Part shown: one piece after another, positions 42,705 through 50,487 of the stretch
How the letters are laid out: every line of letters begins with the position of its first letter
How positions within the stretch are numbered: position 1 is the first letter of the stretch
NCBI RefSeq assembly: GCF_014645835.1
Contig: NZ_BMMM01000023.1
Location: 90,805 to 154,804 of the forward strand
Direction: 5' to 3'
Length of the DNA stretch: 64,000 nt
Source: Streptomyces albiflavescens
GTDB lineage: Bacteria > Actinomycetota > Actinomycetes > Streptomycetales > Streptomycetaceae
Program-made: the position numbers and the translations under genes
The notes under the pieces: model-generated
Database searches by the model: none
Told to the model about the DNA's origin: nothing
What the model saw: the letters and a program-made list of their open reading frames with translations, nothing else

Positions 42705-43318
42705 AGCCCGTGCCCCATGCGACCTCGCTGCGCAGAGCGCCGGTACAACGGCGCAGTGCCGAACGACTGACCAGAATCCTCGACGCCTGCGCCGACCTCC
42801 TCGACGAGGTCGGCTACGACGCCCTGAGCACCCGCGCCGTGGCCCAGCGGGCCGGTGTGCCCATCGGCTCCGTCTACCGCTTCTTCGGCAACAAGCGCGC
42901 CATGGCCGACGCGCTCGCCCAACGCAACCTGGAGCGCTATGCCGAGCGTGTCACCGAGCGCCTCCTGGAGACGAACGGAGGTGGCTGGCGCGCGGCCATG
43001 GACGCCGTGCTCGACGAGTACCTCGCCATGAAGCGCACCGCACCCGGCTTCTCCCTCGTCGACTTCGGCAACCAGATCCCCGTCGGCTCCGGAACCGTCC
43101 AACCCAACACCCGAGTTGCCGACCGCCTCACCGAACTGCTCTCCGGCTACCTCGACCGCACCCCCGACGAGGACCTCCGCCGCACCTTCCTGATCGCCGT
43201 GGAGACCGCGGACACCCTGGTCCACCTGGCCTTCCGGGTCGCACCGGAGGGGGACGAGCGGATCATCGAGGAGGCGCGGGAGCTGTTGCGGGCGTACCTG
43301 GCCAGGGTCCTGGACTGA
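42701..43318 (+). CDS. TetR family regulator
   Basis: This 205-residue protein has a TetR helix-turn-helix (about residues 18-65: RILDACADLLDEVGYDAL, VAQRAGVPIGSVYRFF, NKRAMADAL) and a C-terminal ligand domain. It overlaps the lipoprotein gene stop by four bases. A TetR-like palindrome (GCGTACCGGTCGGTATGC) lies 68 bases after its stop and in front of the molybdopterin oxidoreductase gene, making that gene a likely target. Confidence 0.9.
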   Translation: MKPVPHATSLRRAPVQRRSAERLTRILDACADLLDEVGYDALSTRAVAQRAGVPIGSVYRFFGNKRAMADALAQRNLERYAERVTERLLETNGGGWRAAMDAVLDEYLAMKRTAPGFSLVDFGNQIPVGSGTVQPNTRVADRLTELLSGYLDRTPDEDLRRTFLIAVETADTLVHLAFRVAPEGDERIIEEARELLRAYLARVLD

Positions 43319-43386
43319 AGGGTTCGCGGGGGCGGTGAGCCGCTCGCGACTTTCCGACCACACCCCCAGTGACCCCTCCCCTCCAT

Positions 43387-43404
43387 GCGTACCGGTCGGT
43401 ATGC
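43387..43404. promoter_or_regulatory. TetR-type operator before oxidoreductase gene
   Basis: GCGTACCGGTCGGTATGC is an 18-bp near-palindrome (TACCG/CGGTA core with flanking GC/GC). It overlaps a TATGCT -10 candidate at 43400-43405, 50 bases before the oxidoreductase GTG. The TetR encoded immediately upstream is the natural candidate to bind it. Confidence 0.6.
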
Positions 43405-43453
43405 TCGGCCCCTGTCCGTGTGCCACCGCCGTCACCGCCCTCCGGGAGGACCC

Positions 43454-45721
43454 GTGTCCCGCACTTCCGGCACCACCCCCGACTCCCGCACCGCCCTGCG
43501 CGTGTGCCCCCTGTGCGAGGCCACCTGCGGGCTGACGCTCACCATCGAGGGCACTCGGGTGACCGGCGCCCGGGGCGACCGCGACGATGTGTTCAGCAAG
43601 GGGTTCATCTGCCCGAAGGGCGCCTCCTTCGGGGCGGTCGACGGGGATCCGGACCGGTTGCGTGCCCCCCTCGTCCGCAAGGACGGCGAGCTGCGGGAGG
43701 CGACCTGGGAGGAGGCGTTCGACGCGGTGGCCGCGGGACTTCGGCCGGTCGTCGAGCAGTACGGGCCGCACGCCGTCGGCATCGTCCTCGGCAACCCCAA
43801 CGTGCACACCATGGCCGGCGCCCTCTACCCGCCCGTCCTGCTCACCGCGCTGCGCACCCACAGCATCTTCACCGCCTCCACCGTCGACCAGATGCCCAAG
43901 CACGTCTCCAGCGGACTGCTGTACGGCGACGCCAACGCGATCCCCGTACCGGACCTCGACCACACCGACCACCTCCTGCTCATCGGCGCCAACCCCCTGG
44001 AGTCCAACGGGAGTCTGTGCACCGCCCCCGACTTCCCCGGCAAGCTCAAGGCGCTGCGCGCACGCGGCGGCACACTGACGGTCATCGACCCGCGCCGCAC
44101 GCGTACGGCCAAGCTCGCCGACCGGCATGTGGCGATCCGCCCCGGCACCGACGCACTGCTGCTCGCGGCGATGGCGTACGTCCTGTTCGAGGAGAAGCTC
44201 GTCGACCTCGGCACCCTCGCGCCGCACGTCCAGGACGTCGACGAACTCGCCGACGCCGTACGCGACTTCACCCCCGAGGCCGCGAGCGAGGCGTGCGACG
44301 TCGACGCGGACACCATCCGGGTGCTGGCACGCGAGCTCGCGGCCGCGCCCACCGCCGCCGTCTATGGCCGCATCGGCAGCTGCACCGTTCCGCACGGCAC
44401 CCTCGCCAGCTGGCTCGTCGACGTCCTCAACATCCTCACCGGCAACCTCGACCGGGCCGGCGGCGCTCTCTTCCCGCAGGCCGCGACCGACAAGACACCC
44501 CGGCCCTCAGGCCCCGGACACGGCTTCGCGCTCGGCCGCTGGCACAGCAGGGTGAGCCGTCATCCCGAAGCCAAGGGCGAACTGCCGCTCTCCGCCCTCG
44601 CCGAGGAGATCGACACCGCCACCGGGGACGGCAGCCCGGTCCGCGCCGTCATCGCCGTCGCCGCCAACCCCGTACTGTCCGCACCGGACGGCGACCGCCT
44701 CGACAAGGCCCTGGACTCACTGGACTTCATGGTCAGCGTGGACCCGTACCTGAACGAGACCTCGCGTCACGCCCACGTCGTCATGCCCCCGCCCCCGCCC
44801 TCGCAGAGCGCGCACCACGACTTCGCCTTCAACACCCTCGCCGTACGCAATCAGGTCCGCTACAACCGCCCGGCCGTCCCCCTGGAGCCGGGCCGCATGG
44901 CGGAGACCGAGATCCTCGCCCGGCTCGTCCTCGCCGCGACCGGCATGCATGGCGCCGACCCGTCCGCCGTGGACACCATGGTCATCGACTCCACCCTCGG
45001 CAAGTCCGTCACCGAGGCCCACTCGCCGGTGCACGGACGCGACCCGAAGGAACTCGCCGACCAACTCACCGGTGACAACGGCCCCGAGCGGCGGCTCGAC
45101 ATGATGCTGCGCCTCGGCCCGTACGGCGAAGGCTTCGGCGCCCGGCCGGACGGGCTGAGCCTCGCGAAGCTGCTCGCCCACCCGCACGGCATCGACCTCG
45201 GACCGCTGCGGCCGCGCCTGCCGCAGCCGCTGAAGACGCCCAGCGGGAAGATCGAGCTGCTGCCCGGCCCGATCGTCGACGATCTGCCGCGTCTGCGCGA
45301 CGCCCTGCGCGAGCGCCCCGCGTCCCTGGTGCTGGTGGGCCGCCGCCATCTGCGCTCCAACAACAGCTGGATGCACAACGTGCCCGCCCTCACCGGCGGC
45401 TCCAACCGCTGCACCCTGCACATCCACCCCGAGGACGCCGAACGCCTCGGGCTCACCGACGGGGTTGCCGTACGTGTCAAGGGCGCCGGGGGAGAGGTGA
45501 TGGCCCCCGCCGAGATCACCGACGCCGTACGACGCGGTGTGGTGAGCCTGCCGCACGGCTGGGGACATGACCGCCCCGGCACCCGGATGAGCCATGCCGC
45601 CCTGGACCCGGGCGTCAACGTCAACCAGCTCCTCGACGGCTCGCTCCTCGACCCGCTGTCGGGCACGGCGGTGCTCAACGGCGTGCCCGTGGAGCTCGCG
45701 CTCACCGAGACAAGCCTGTGA
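43454..45721 (+). CDS. Molybdopterin oxidoreductase with [4Fe-4S] motif
   Basis: This 755-residue cytoplasmic enzyme belongs to the DMSO-reductase/formate dehydrogenase-nitrate reductase superfamily. The N-terminal cluster motif is CPLCEATCG with a fourth cysteine in FICPKGAS. The cofactor-binding domains follow (LLIGANPLESN, TVIDPRRTRTAKLAD), and the C-terminal molybdopterin dinucleotide domain includes GRRHLRSNNSWMHN and LPHGWGHD. The substrate is unknown and no small subunit is adjacent. GGGAGGA lies three bases before the GTG. A TetR operator sits in its promoter. Confidence 0.92.
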   Translation: MSRTSGTTPDSRTALRVCPLCEATCGLTLTIEGTRVTGARGDRDDVFSKGFICPKGASFGAVDGDPDRLRAPLVRKDGELREATWEEAFDAVAAGLRPVVEQYGPHAVGIVLGNPNVHTMAGALYPPVLLTALRTHSIFTASTVDQMPKHVSSGLLYGDANAIPVPDLDHTDHLLLIGANPLESNGSLCTAPDFPGKLKALRARGGTLTVIDPRRTRTAKLADRHVAIRPGTDALLLAAMAYVLFEEKLVDLGTLAPHVQDVDELADAVRDFTPEAASEACDVDADTIRVLARELAAAPTAAVYGRIGSCTVPHGTLASWLVDVLNILTGNLDRAGGALFPQAATDKTPRPSGPGHGFALGRWHSRVSRHPEAKGELPLSALAEEIDTATGDGSPVRAVIAVAANPVLSAPDGDRLDKALDSLDFMVSVDPYLNETSRHAHVVMPPPPPSQSAHHDFAFNTLAVRNQVRYNRPAVPLEPGRMAETEILARLVLAATGMHGADPSAVDTMVIDSTLGKSVTEAHSPVHGRDPKELADQLTGDNGPERRLDMMLRLGPYGEGFGARPDGLSLAKLLAHPHGIDLGPLRPRLPQPLKTPSGKIELLPGPIVDDLPRLRDALRERPASLVLVGRRHLRSNNSWMHNVPALTGGSNRCTLHIHPEDAERLGLTDGVAVRVKGAGGEVMAPAEITDAVRRGVVSLPHGWGHDRPGTRMSHAALDPGVNVNQLLDGSLLDPLSGTAVLNGVPVELALTETSL

Positions 45722-45741
45722 CCTGGAGTTTTGCGCTTATT

Positions 45742-45834
45742 GCTCGCGTGTCAACATCTTGTTAACGCTTGCGAGCGCGACCTAACGTCGCCCTACCGCC
45801 GGCCCTGGTGGGAGTTCAAGGGCGAACGTTAGGT
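45742..45834. promoter_or_regulatory. Promoter/operator region with long inverted repeats before the citrate transporter
   Basis: An inverted repeat of 15-16 bases (ACCTAACGTCGCCCT at 45780-45794; AGGGCGAACGTTAGGT at 45819-45834) has a single bulge and a 24-base loop, ending 8 bases before the start codon. A second imperfect inverted repeat (GCTCGC...GCGAGC, 45742-45776) lies upstream. TTGTTA (45759) and TAACGT (45783) at 18 bases form a possible promoter. The structure could be an operator or an mRNA hairpin masking the start. Confidence 0.6.
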
Positions 45835-45842
45835 ATCCATTC

Positions 45843-47258
45843 ATGCTGACCATCCTCGGCTTCGCCATGATCGCGACCTTCCTGGTCCTGATCATGCTGA
45901 AGAAGATGTCGCCGATCGCGGCGCTCGTGCTGATCCCGGCACTCTTCTGTGTCTTCGTCGGAAAGGGCGCCAAGCTCGGTGACTACGTCATCGACGGCGT
46001 CACCAGCCTCGCGCCCACGGCGGCGATGCTGATGTTCGCGATCGTCTACTTCGGTGTGATGATCGACGTCGGTCTGTTCGACCCGATCGTCCGGGGGATT
46101 CTCAAGTTCTGCAAGGCCGATCCCCTGCGGATCGTGGTCGGCACGGCGCTCCTCGCCGCGATCGTCTCGCTCGACGGGGACGGCTCGACCACCTTCATGA
46201 TCACGGTCTCGGCGATGTACCCGCTGTACAAGCGCCTGAAGATGAGCCTGGTCGTGATGACCGGTGTCGCCGCGATGGCCAACGGCGTGATGAACACGCT
46301 GCCCTGGGGCGGCCCGACCGCCCGCGCCGCGACCGCGCTGAAGCTCGACGCGAGCGACATCTTCGTCCCGATGATCCCCGCCCTCGCCGTCGGTCTCCTC
46401 GGCGTCTTCGCTCTCGCGTACGTCCTCGGTCGCCGCGAGCGCAAGCGGCTGGGTGTGCTGACGCTGGACGAGGTGCTGGAGCCGCAGGAGGCGGAGACGG
46501 TTCTGGTCGGCGCGGGTGGTTCCGGCGAGGGCACCAAGAAGCACGTGCGCACGGGCGGTTCGGGCTCCGGTACGGATGCGGATGCCTCCGACGCCGACGC
46601 CACCGAGGACGACGGCTTCCAGGGTCTCGACCCGAACCGCGCCACCCTGCGCCCCAAGCTCTACTGGTTCAACGCGCTCCTGACGGTCACCCTGCTCACC
46701 GCCATGATCATGGAGTGGCTGCCGATCCCGGTCCTCTTCCTGCTCGGCGCGGCACTGGCCTTGACCGTCAACTTCCCGAACATGGCAGAGCAGAAGGCCC
46801 GCCTCGGCGCCCACGCCGAGAACGTCCTCAACGTCTCCGGGATGGTCTTCGCCGCCGCCGTCTTCACCGGCGTGCTCCAGGGCACTGGCATGGTCGACCA
46901 CATGGCCGAGTGGCTGGTCGCCAACATCCCGGACGGCATGGGCCCGCACATGGCCTTCGTCACCGGCGTCCTGAGCATCCCGCTCACATACTTCATGTCG
47001 AACGACGGCTTCTACTTCGGCATCCTTCCCGTCCTCGCCGAGGCGGGTCAGGCGCACGGCGTCTCGTCCCTGGAGATCGCCCGCGCTTCGCTCGTCGGGC
47101 AGCCGCTGCACATGTCGAGCCCGCTGGTGCCGGCCGTGTACGTCCTGGTGGGCATGGCGAAGGTGGAGTTCGGCGACCATACGAGGTTCGTGGTGAAGTG
47201 GGCCGCGCTCACGTCCCTGGTGGTGCTCGGGGCGGGGATTCTGTTCGGCATCATCTGA
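45843..47258 (+). CDS. CitMHS family citrate (metal-citrate) transporter
   Basis: This 471-residue membrane protein has about twelve hydrophobic segments and the CitMHS pattern (MLMFAIVYFGVMIDVGLFDP, split in family alignments; AIVSLDGDGSTTFMI; LPWGGPTARAA; LTYFMSNDGFYFGILP). Family members import citrate, often as a complex with Mg, Ca or heavier metals, driven by protons. A long charged cytoplasmic loop (about residues 200-265) is Gly/Ser/Asp-rich. The weak ribosome site lies in the arm of a long upstream hairpin, so translation or transcription may be controlled there. The MFS gene follows 60 bases later. Confidence 0.92.
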   Translation: MLTILGFAMIATFLVLIMLKKMSPIAALVLIPALFCVFVGKGAKLGDYVIDGVTSLAPTAAMLMFAIVYFGVMIDVGLFDPIVRGILKFCKADPLRIVVGTALLAAIVSLDGDGSTTFMITVSAMYPLYKRLKMSLVVMTGVAAMANGVMNTLPWGGPTARAATALKLDASDIFVPMIPALAVGLLGVFALAYVLGRRERKRLGVLTLDEVLEPQEAETVLVGAGGSGEGTKKHVRTGGSGSGTDADASDADATEDDGFQGLDPNRATLRPKLYWFNALLTVTLLTAMIMEWLPIPVLFLLGAALALTVNFPNMAEQKARLGAHAENVLNVSGMVFAAAVFTGVLQGTGMVDHMAEWLVANIPDGMGPHMAFVTGVLSIPLTYFMSNDGFYFGILPVLAEAGQAHGVSSLEIARASLVGQPLHMSSPLVPAVYVLVGMAKVEFGDHTRFVVKWAALTSLVVLGAGILFGII

Positions 47259-47318
47259 CCCCCGGACGGCAAACCGTCGCCACGGACGCTGATCGAACTC
47301 TCCAAGGAGGACACGACC

Positions 47319-48548
47319 GTGAGGCCCGGTAGGAACCGCGGCTGGCTGCTCCGCCTCGTCATAGCCTTCTCGTTCGCGCAGGGGGCGGTGTCGATGGCGC
47401 GCCCCGCCGTCTCCTACCGGGCCCTCGCGCTGGGCGCGGACGAGCGCGCGATCGGTGTGATCGCGGGCGTGTACGCGCTGTTGCCGCTCTTCGCAGCCGT
47501 ACCGCTGGGACGCCGGACGGATCACGGCCGCTGTGCGCCCCTGCTGCCCGCCGGTGTCGTGCTCATAGCCGGCGGCTGCGCGCTGAGCGGTACGGCGCAC
47601 TCGCTGCCCGCGATGGCGGCATGGAGCGGAGTCATGGGCCTCGGCCACCTCTGCTTCGTGATCGGTGGCCAGTCGCTCGTCGCCCGCCAGTCCGCCCCGC
47701 ACGAACAGGACCGCAACTTCGGCCACTTCACCATCGGCGTCTCGCTCGGCCAGTTGATCGGCCCGATCGCGGCGGGTGTGCTGATCGGCGGTCCCGACAT
47801 GGTGGGCAGCAGCGCGCTCGCGCTGGTCGTGGCGGGTGCGGTCGCAACGGTCTCGTTCACTTCGCTGTGGCGCATCGAGGACCGTACGGCCGTCAAGTCC
47901 CGTACCGCACAAGGCGAACGTGTGCCCGTCCAGCGCATTCTGCGGGCCCGGGGCGTGCCCGCGGGCATCTTCATCAGCCTCGCCGTGCTGTCCGCGACGG
48001 ACGTTCTCACCGCGTATCTGCCGGTCGTCGGCGAGCATCGGGACATCGCGCCGTCGGTGATCGGTGTGCTGCTGAGTCTGCGCGCGGCGGCCACCATTGC
48101 CTGCCGCCTGGTGCTGACACCCCTGCTGCGGCTGCTCGGCCGGTCTCTGCTGCTGACCGTCACGTGTCTGCTCGGGGGTGTGCTGTGCGCGGGCATCGCG
48201 CTGCCGGTGCCGGTGTGGGCGCTGGCCCTGATGCTCGTGGTGCTCGGATTCTGTCTCGGTGTCGGCCAGCCGCTGTCCATGACGACAGTCGTCCAGGCCG
48301 CCCCCGACGGCGCCCGTTCCACGGCCCTCGCCCTGCGGCTGACCGGCAACCGGCTCGGTCAGGTCGCCGCCCCCGCCACGGCTGGTCTGGTCGCCGGCGT
48401 CGCCGGCGTCGCCGCGCCCTTCGTGATGCTCGGCGTGTTGTTGCTGATCTCGTCGGGGATCGCGCTGCGCTCGCCGGAGAAGTCCGCGCGAGTCAGCGGT
48501 GAGGCTCCGCGGGTCAGGGTGCCATTGCGCCGAAAGAGCGATATCTGA
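47319..48548 (+). CDS. MFS transporter
   Basis: This 409-residue protein is a twelve-helix major facilitator. GVYALLPLFAAVPLGRRTDH carries the conserved loop between helices 2 and 3, GHFTIGVSLGQLIGPIAAG lies in helix 5, and RLTGNRLGQVAAP is in helix 11. Such a layout fits drug or metabolite efflux, without a definable substrate. The GTG has AAGGAGG eight bases upstream. It follows the citrate transporter by 60 bases in the same direction and could be co-transcribed with it. Confidence 0.9.
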   Translation: MRPGRNRGWLLRLVIAFSFAQGAVSMARPAVSYRALALGADERAIGVIAGVYALLPLFAAVPLGRRTDHGRCAPLLPAGVVLIAGGCALSGTAHSLPAMAAWSGVMGLGHLCFVIGGQSLVARQSAPHEQDRNFGHFTIGVSLGQLIGPIAAGVLIGGPDMVGSSALALVVAGAVATVSFTSLWRIEDRTAVKSRTAQGERVPVQRILRARGVPAGIFISLAVLSATDVLTAYLPVVGEHRDIAPSVIGVLLSLRAAATIACRLVLTPLLRLLGRSLLLTVTCLLGGVLCAGIALPVPVWALALMLVVLGFCLGVGQPLSMTTVVQAAPDGARSTALALRLTGNRLGQVAAPATAGLVAGVAGVAAPFVMLGVLLLISSGIALRSPEKSARVSGEAPRVRVPLRRKSDI

Positions 48549-48597
48549 CGGGGTATCGGGCGCTGTTGCCGGGATCCCTGGGGCAGATGTGAGAGGC

Positions 48598-48637
48598 AGT
48601 CAGATGACAGCTGGATTTGTATGACAATCATCTGACT
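48598..48637. promoter_or_regulatory. Perfect 10-bp inverted repeat before the sortase-locus protein
   Basis: AGTCAGATGA (48598-48607) and TCATCTGACT (48628-48637) are perfect complements around a 20-base spacer and end two bases before the GGAGGA ribosome site. It may be an operator or a leader hairpin controlling access to the ribosome site. Confidence 0.65.
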
Positions 48638-48650
48638 CGGAGGACTGAGC

Positions 48651-49319
48651 ATGCCCACCTCGTCTCTTCCGCGCCGCGTCGGCGCACGCACGGGAGCCGC
48701 CGCCCTGGCGGCCCTCACTGTCGCGGGTGCCGCCCTGCTGGGAGCTCCGGCCGCCGTCGCCGCTCCCGGTGACAACGGAGACGTAAAGATCCACGAGGCG
48801 GGCACACCCGTTGACGATCAGAACAACGAGCCGAAGGTGTGCAAGTTCTACCTCGACGCCTTCAACTTCGACGGCCTGGAGAGCATCAGATGGTCCATCG
48901 AGCCACAACCCCCTGTGGCGGGCAGTGAGCCCCTCAACGGCACCATCATCCTTCCCCCTTCCGGCCACGGCTGGACCGGTGAGCTCTCGCTCCCGAACGG
49001 CCAGTACAAGCTCACCTGGACCTTCGAGGGCGAGAACGGCGCGGGCAAGCAGAAGGTCTTCAAGGTCGACTGCCCGACCGGCACCCCGAGCCCGACGCCG
49101 TCGCCGTCGCCGACGCGGACCGGACCCGGCACCCCGAGCCCCACGCCGTCGCCGACGCGGACTGGACCCGGCGGCCCGCATGGCGGACCCCCCGCCGGCG
49201 GCGGCGGTGTCGCCCCCCGGGACTTCTCGCCGGTCGCCGGCGCGGCGGCCGTGGGCCTCGTCGTGACGGGGGGAGTCGTGTACCTCCGGCTGCGCCGCCG
49301 CCCCGATGGCGCCGCGTAG
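48651..49319 (+). CDS. Surface protein partner of class F sortase
   Basis: This 222-residue protein has a signal peptide of about 38 residues (ending VAA), an extracellular beta-rich domain (about 40-138) with two cysteines that could pair, a Thr/Pro/Ser-rich stalk (TPSPTPS and TRTGPG repeats) and a C-terminal transmembrane helix with an Arg-rich tail. No LPxTG or LAxTG motif is present; VAPRDFSP stands where it would be. It overlaps the class F sortase gene by 15 bases, so the two are co-translated. GGAGGA lies six bases before the ATG. The domain family is not recognised. Confidence 0.82.
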   Translation: MPTSSLPRRVGARTGAAALAALTVAGAALLGAPAAVAAPGDNGDVKIHEAGTPVDDQNNEPKVCKFYLDAFNFDGLESIRWSIEPQPPVAGSEPLNGTIILPPSGHGWTGELSLPNGQYKLTWTFEGENGAGKQKVFKVDCPTGTPSPTPSPSPTRTGPGTPSPTPSPTRTGPGGPHGGPPAGGGGVAPRDFSPVAGAAAVGLVVTGGVVYLRLRRRPDGAA

Positions 49320-50214
49320 ACGCTGCCGCAGGCCCTGGTACCGGACGCGCGCCTACCGCCTGACGAGGACCATCGTGGTCGTCGTCGGTCTGGTGGTGGG
49401 CGGCGTCCGGTGGGCGGGGGTCGACGAGCCACCAGGGCCGGTCACGGCCGGCGCCGAGTCCTCCGACCCGGCCGGGGTCGGAGAACCGGAGGCCGGTGTG
49501 GAGTCCGACCGTCCCGGTGGAGACGCACGTGGCGCGGAGTCCGACCGTCCCGGCGGAGACGCGCGCGGCGCGGAGTCCGACCGTCCCGGCGGAGACGCGC
49601 GCGGCGCGGAGTCCGACCGTCCCGGCGGAGACGCACGTGGCGCGGAGTCCGACCGTCCCGGCGGAGACGCGCGCGGCGCGAAGCCCCGCCGTCTCGCGCC
49701 CACCCGGCAGGCTCGGCCCGCACCCCCGCCCACACCGCTCCCGCGCTCTCCGGCGACCTCGCTCCGCATTCCGTACTTCAGCCTGGAGGCCCCGGTCGTC
49801 CGTCTCCGGCTCGACGGTGAGCGGCGGCTCACCGCGCCGCCCGTGGACGATCCGAAACTCGTCGGCTGGTACGAGGGCGGGCCGACGCCGGGCGAGGCGG
49901 GCACGGCCGTCGCCGTCGGCCACCGCGACACCAGGACGGGGCCGGCGGTCTTCGTCGCGCTCGGCCGACTCCGGCCCGGCAGGCTCGTCGAAGTCCGGCG
50001 CGCCGACGGGCGGACCGCCGTCTACACGGTGGACGCCGTGAAGACGTACGAGAAGGCGCACTTCCCCAACAAGGAGGTGTACGGCGACAGGGGGCGCCCC
50101 GAACTGCGTCTGATTACATGCGGCGGTGTCTACGACCGCAAGAAGGGCTACGCCGGCAATATCGTCGTGTTCGCCCACCTCACGGAGACCCGGAGGCGGG
50201 CCCGGACCACGTGA
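49305..50214 (+). CDS. Class F sortase with 12-residue repeat stalk
   Basis: This 302-residue membrane protein is a class F (actinobacterial) sortase. An N-terminal transmembrane helix (about residues 18-36) is followed by a stalk with five perfect or near-perfect ESDRPGGDARGA repeats (residues 66-125), then the catalytic beta-barrel. The catalytic histidine is in VAVGHRDTR, the cysteine in RLITCGGVYD and the arginine likely in the YDRKKGYAGN segment. Class F sortases have poorly known substrates. The ATG lies inside the 3' end of the upstream surface protein gene. Confidence 0.9.
49501..49680 (+). repeat. 36-bp in-frame tandem repeat, five units
   Basis: Five consecutive 36-bp units starting GAGTCCGACCGTCCCGG encode the 12-residue stalk repeats of the sortase. 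Near identity at the DNA level indicates recent expansion. Confidence 0.95.
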
Positions 50215-50263
50215 GGCACCCGGCGCGTCGAGCCCGGCGGCGTGCGATCGAGGCCTCCGTTCC

Positions 50264-50333
50264 CCGGTATCCGATCGTCCGCTTCCCCCGGTACCCGGTC
50301 CTCCGCTCCACCGGTACGCGATCGTCCGGTTCC
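50264..50333 (+). repeat. Degenerate 23-24-bp tandem repeat, three units
   Basis: Units beginning CCGGTA at 50264, 50288 and 50311 share the pattern CCGGTAyCCGATCGTCCG with drift. They lie between the sortase gene and the ABC ATPase gene. Confidence 0.5.
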
Positions 50334-50413
50334 GCCCATGTCGAACCGGACCGTCCGATCCCGCCGCGCATCTTCCCCCGGGCGTGCGCGGTCCGTTAGC
50401 TTCCGTGACTCAT

Positions 50414-50440
50414 ACGTCCCGTACGACCCGCACGGGACGT
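50414..50440. promoter_or_regulatory. 9-bp inverted repeat upstream of sugar ABC ATPase gene
   Basis: ACGTCCCGT and ACGGGACGT form a perfect inverted repeat with a 9-base spacer, 47 bases before the ATG. It could be an operator or a leader hairpin. Confidence 0.45.
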
Positions 50441-50487
50441 TCGACCGCGGAGCACCACAGTCCCGTGAGCCCCCGGGGGCACCCGTC

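Noticed and set aside
42311..44395. A 694-codon minus-strand frame
   Set aside because: It is antisense to the lipoprotein, tetR and molybdopterin oxidoreductase genes, which have strong motifs.
45816..48038. A 740-codon open frame on the minus strand opposite the citrate and MFS transporter genes
   Set aside because: It is an antisense shadow caused by high GC; its product is low-complexity Arg/Glu/His/Asp-rich sequence and the plus strand holds two clear transporters.
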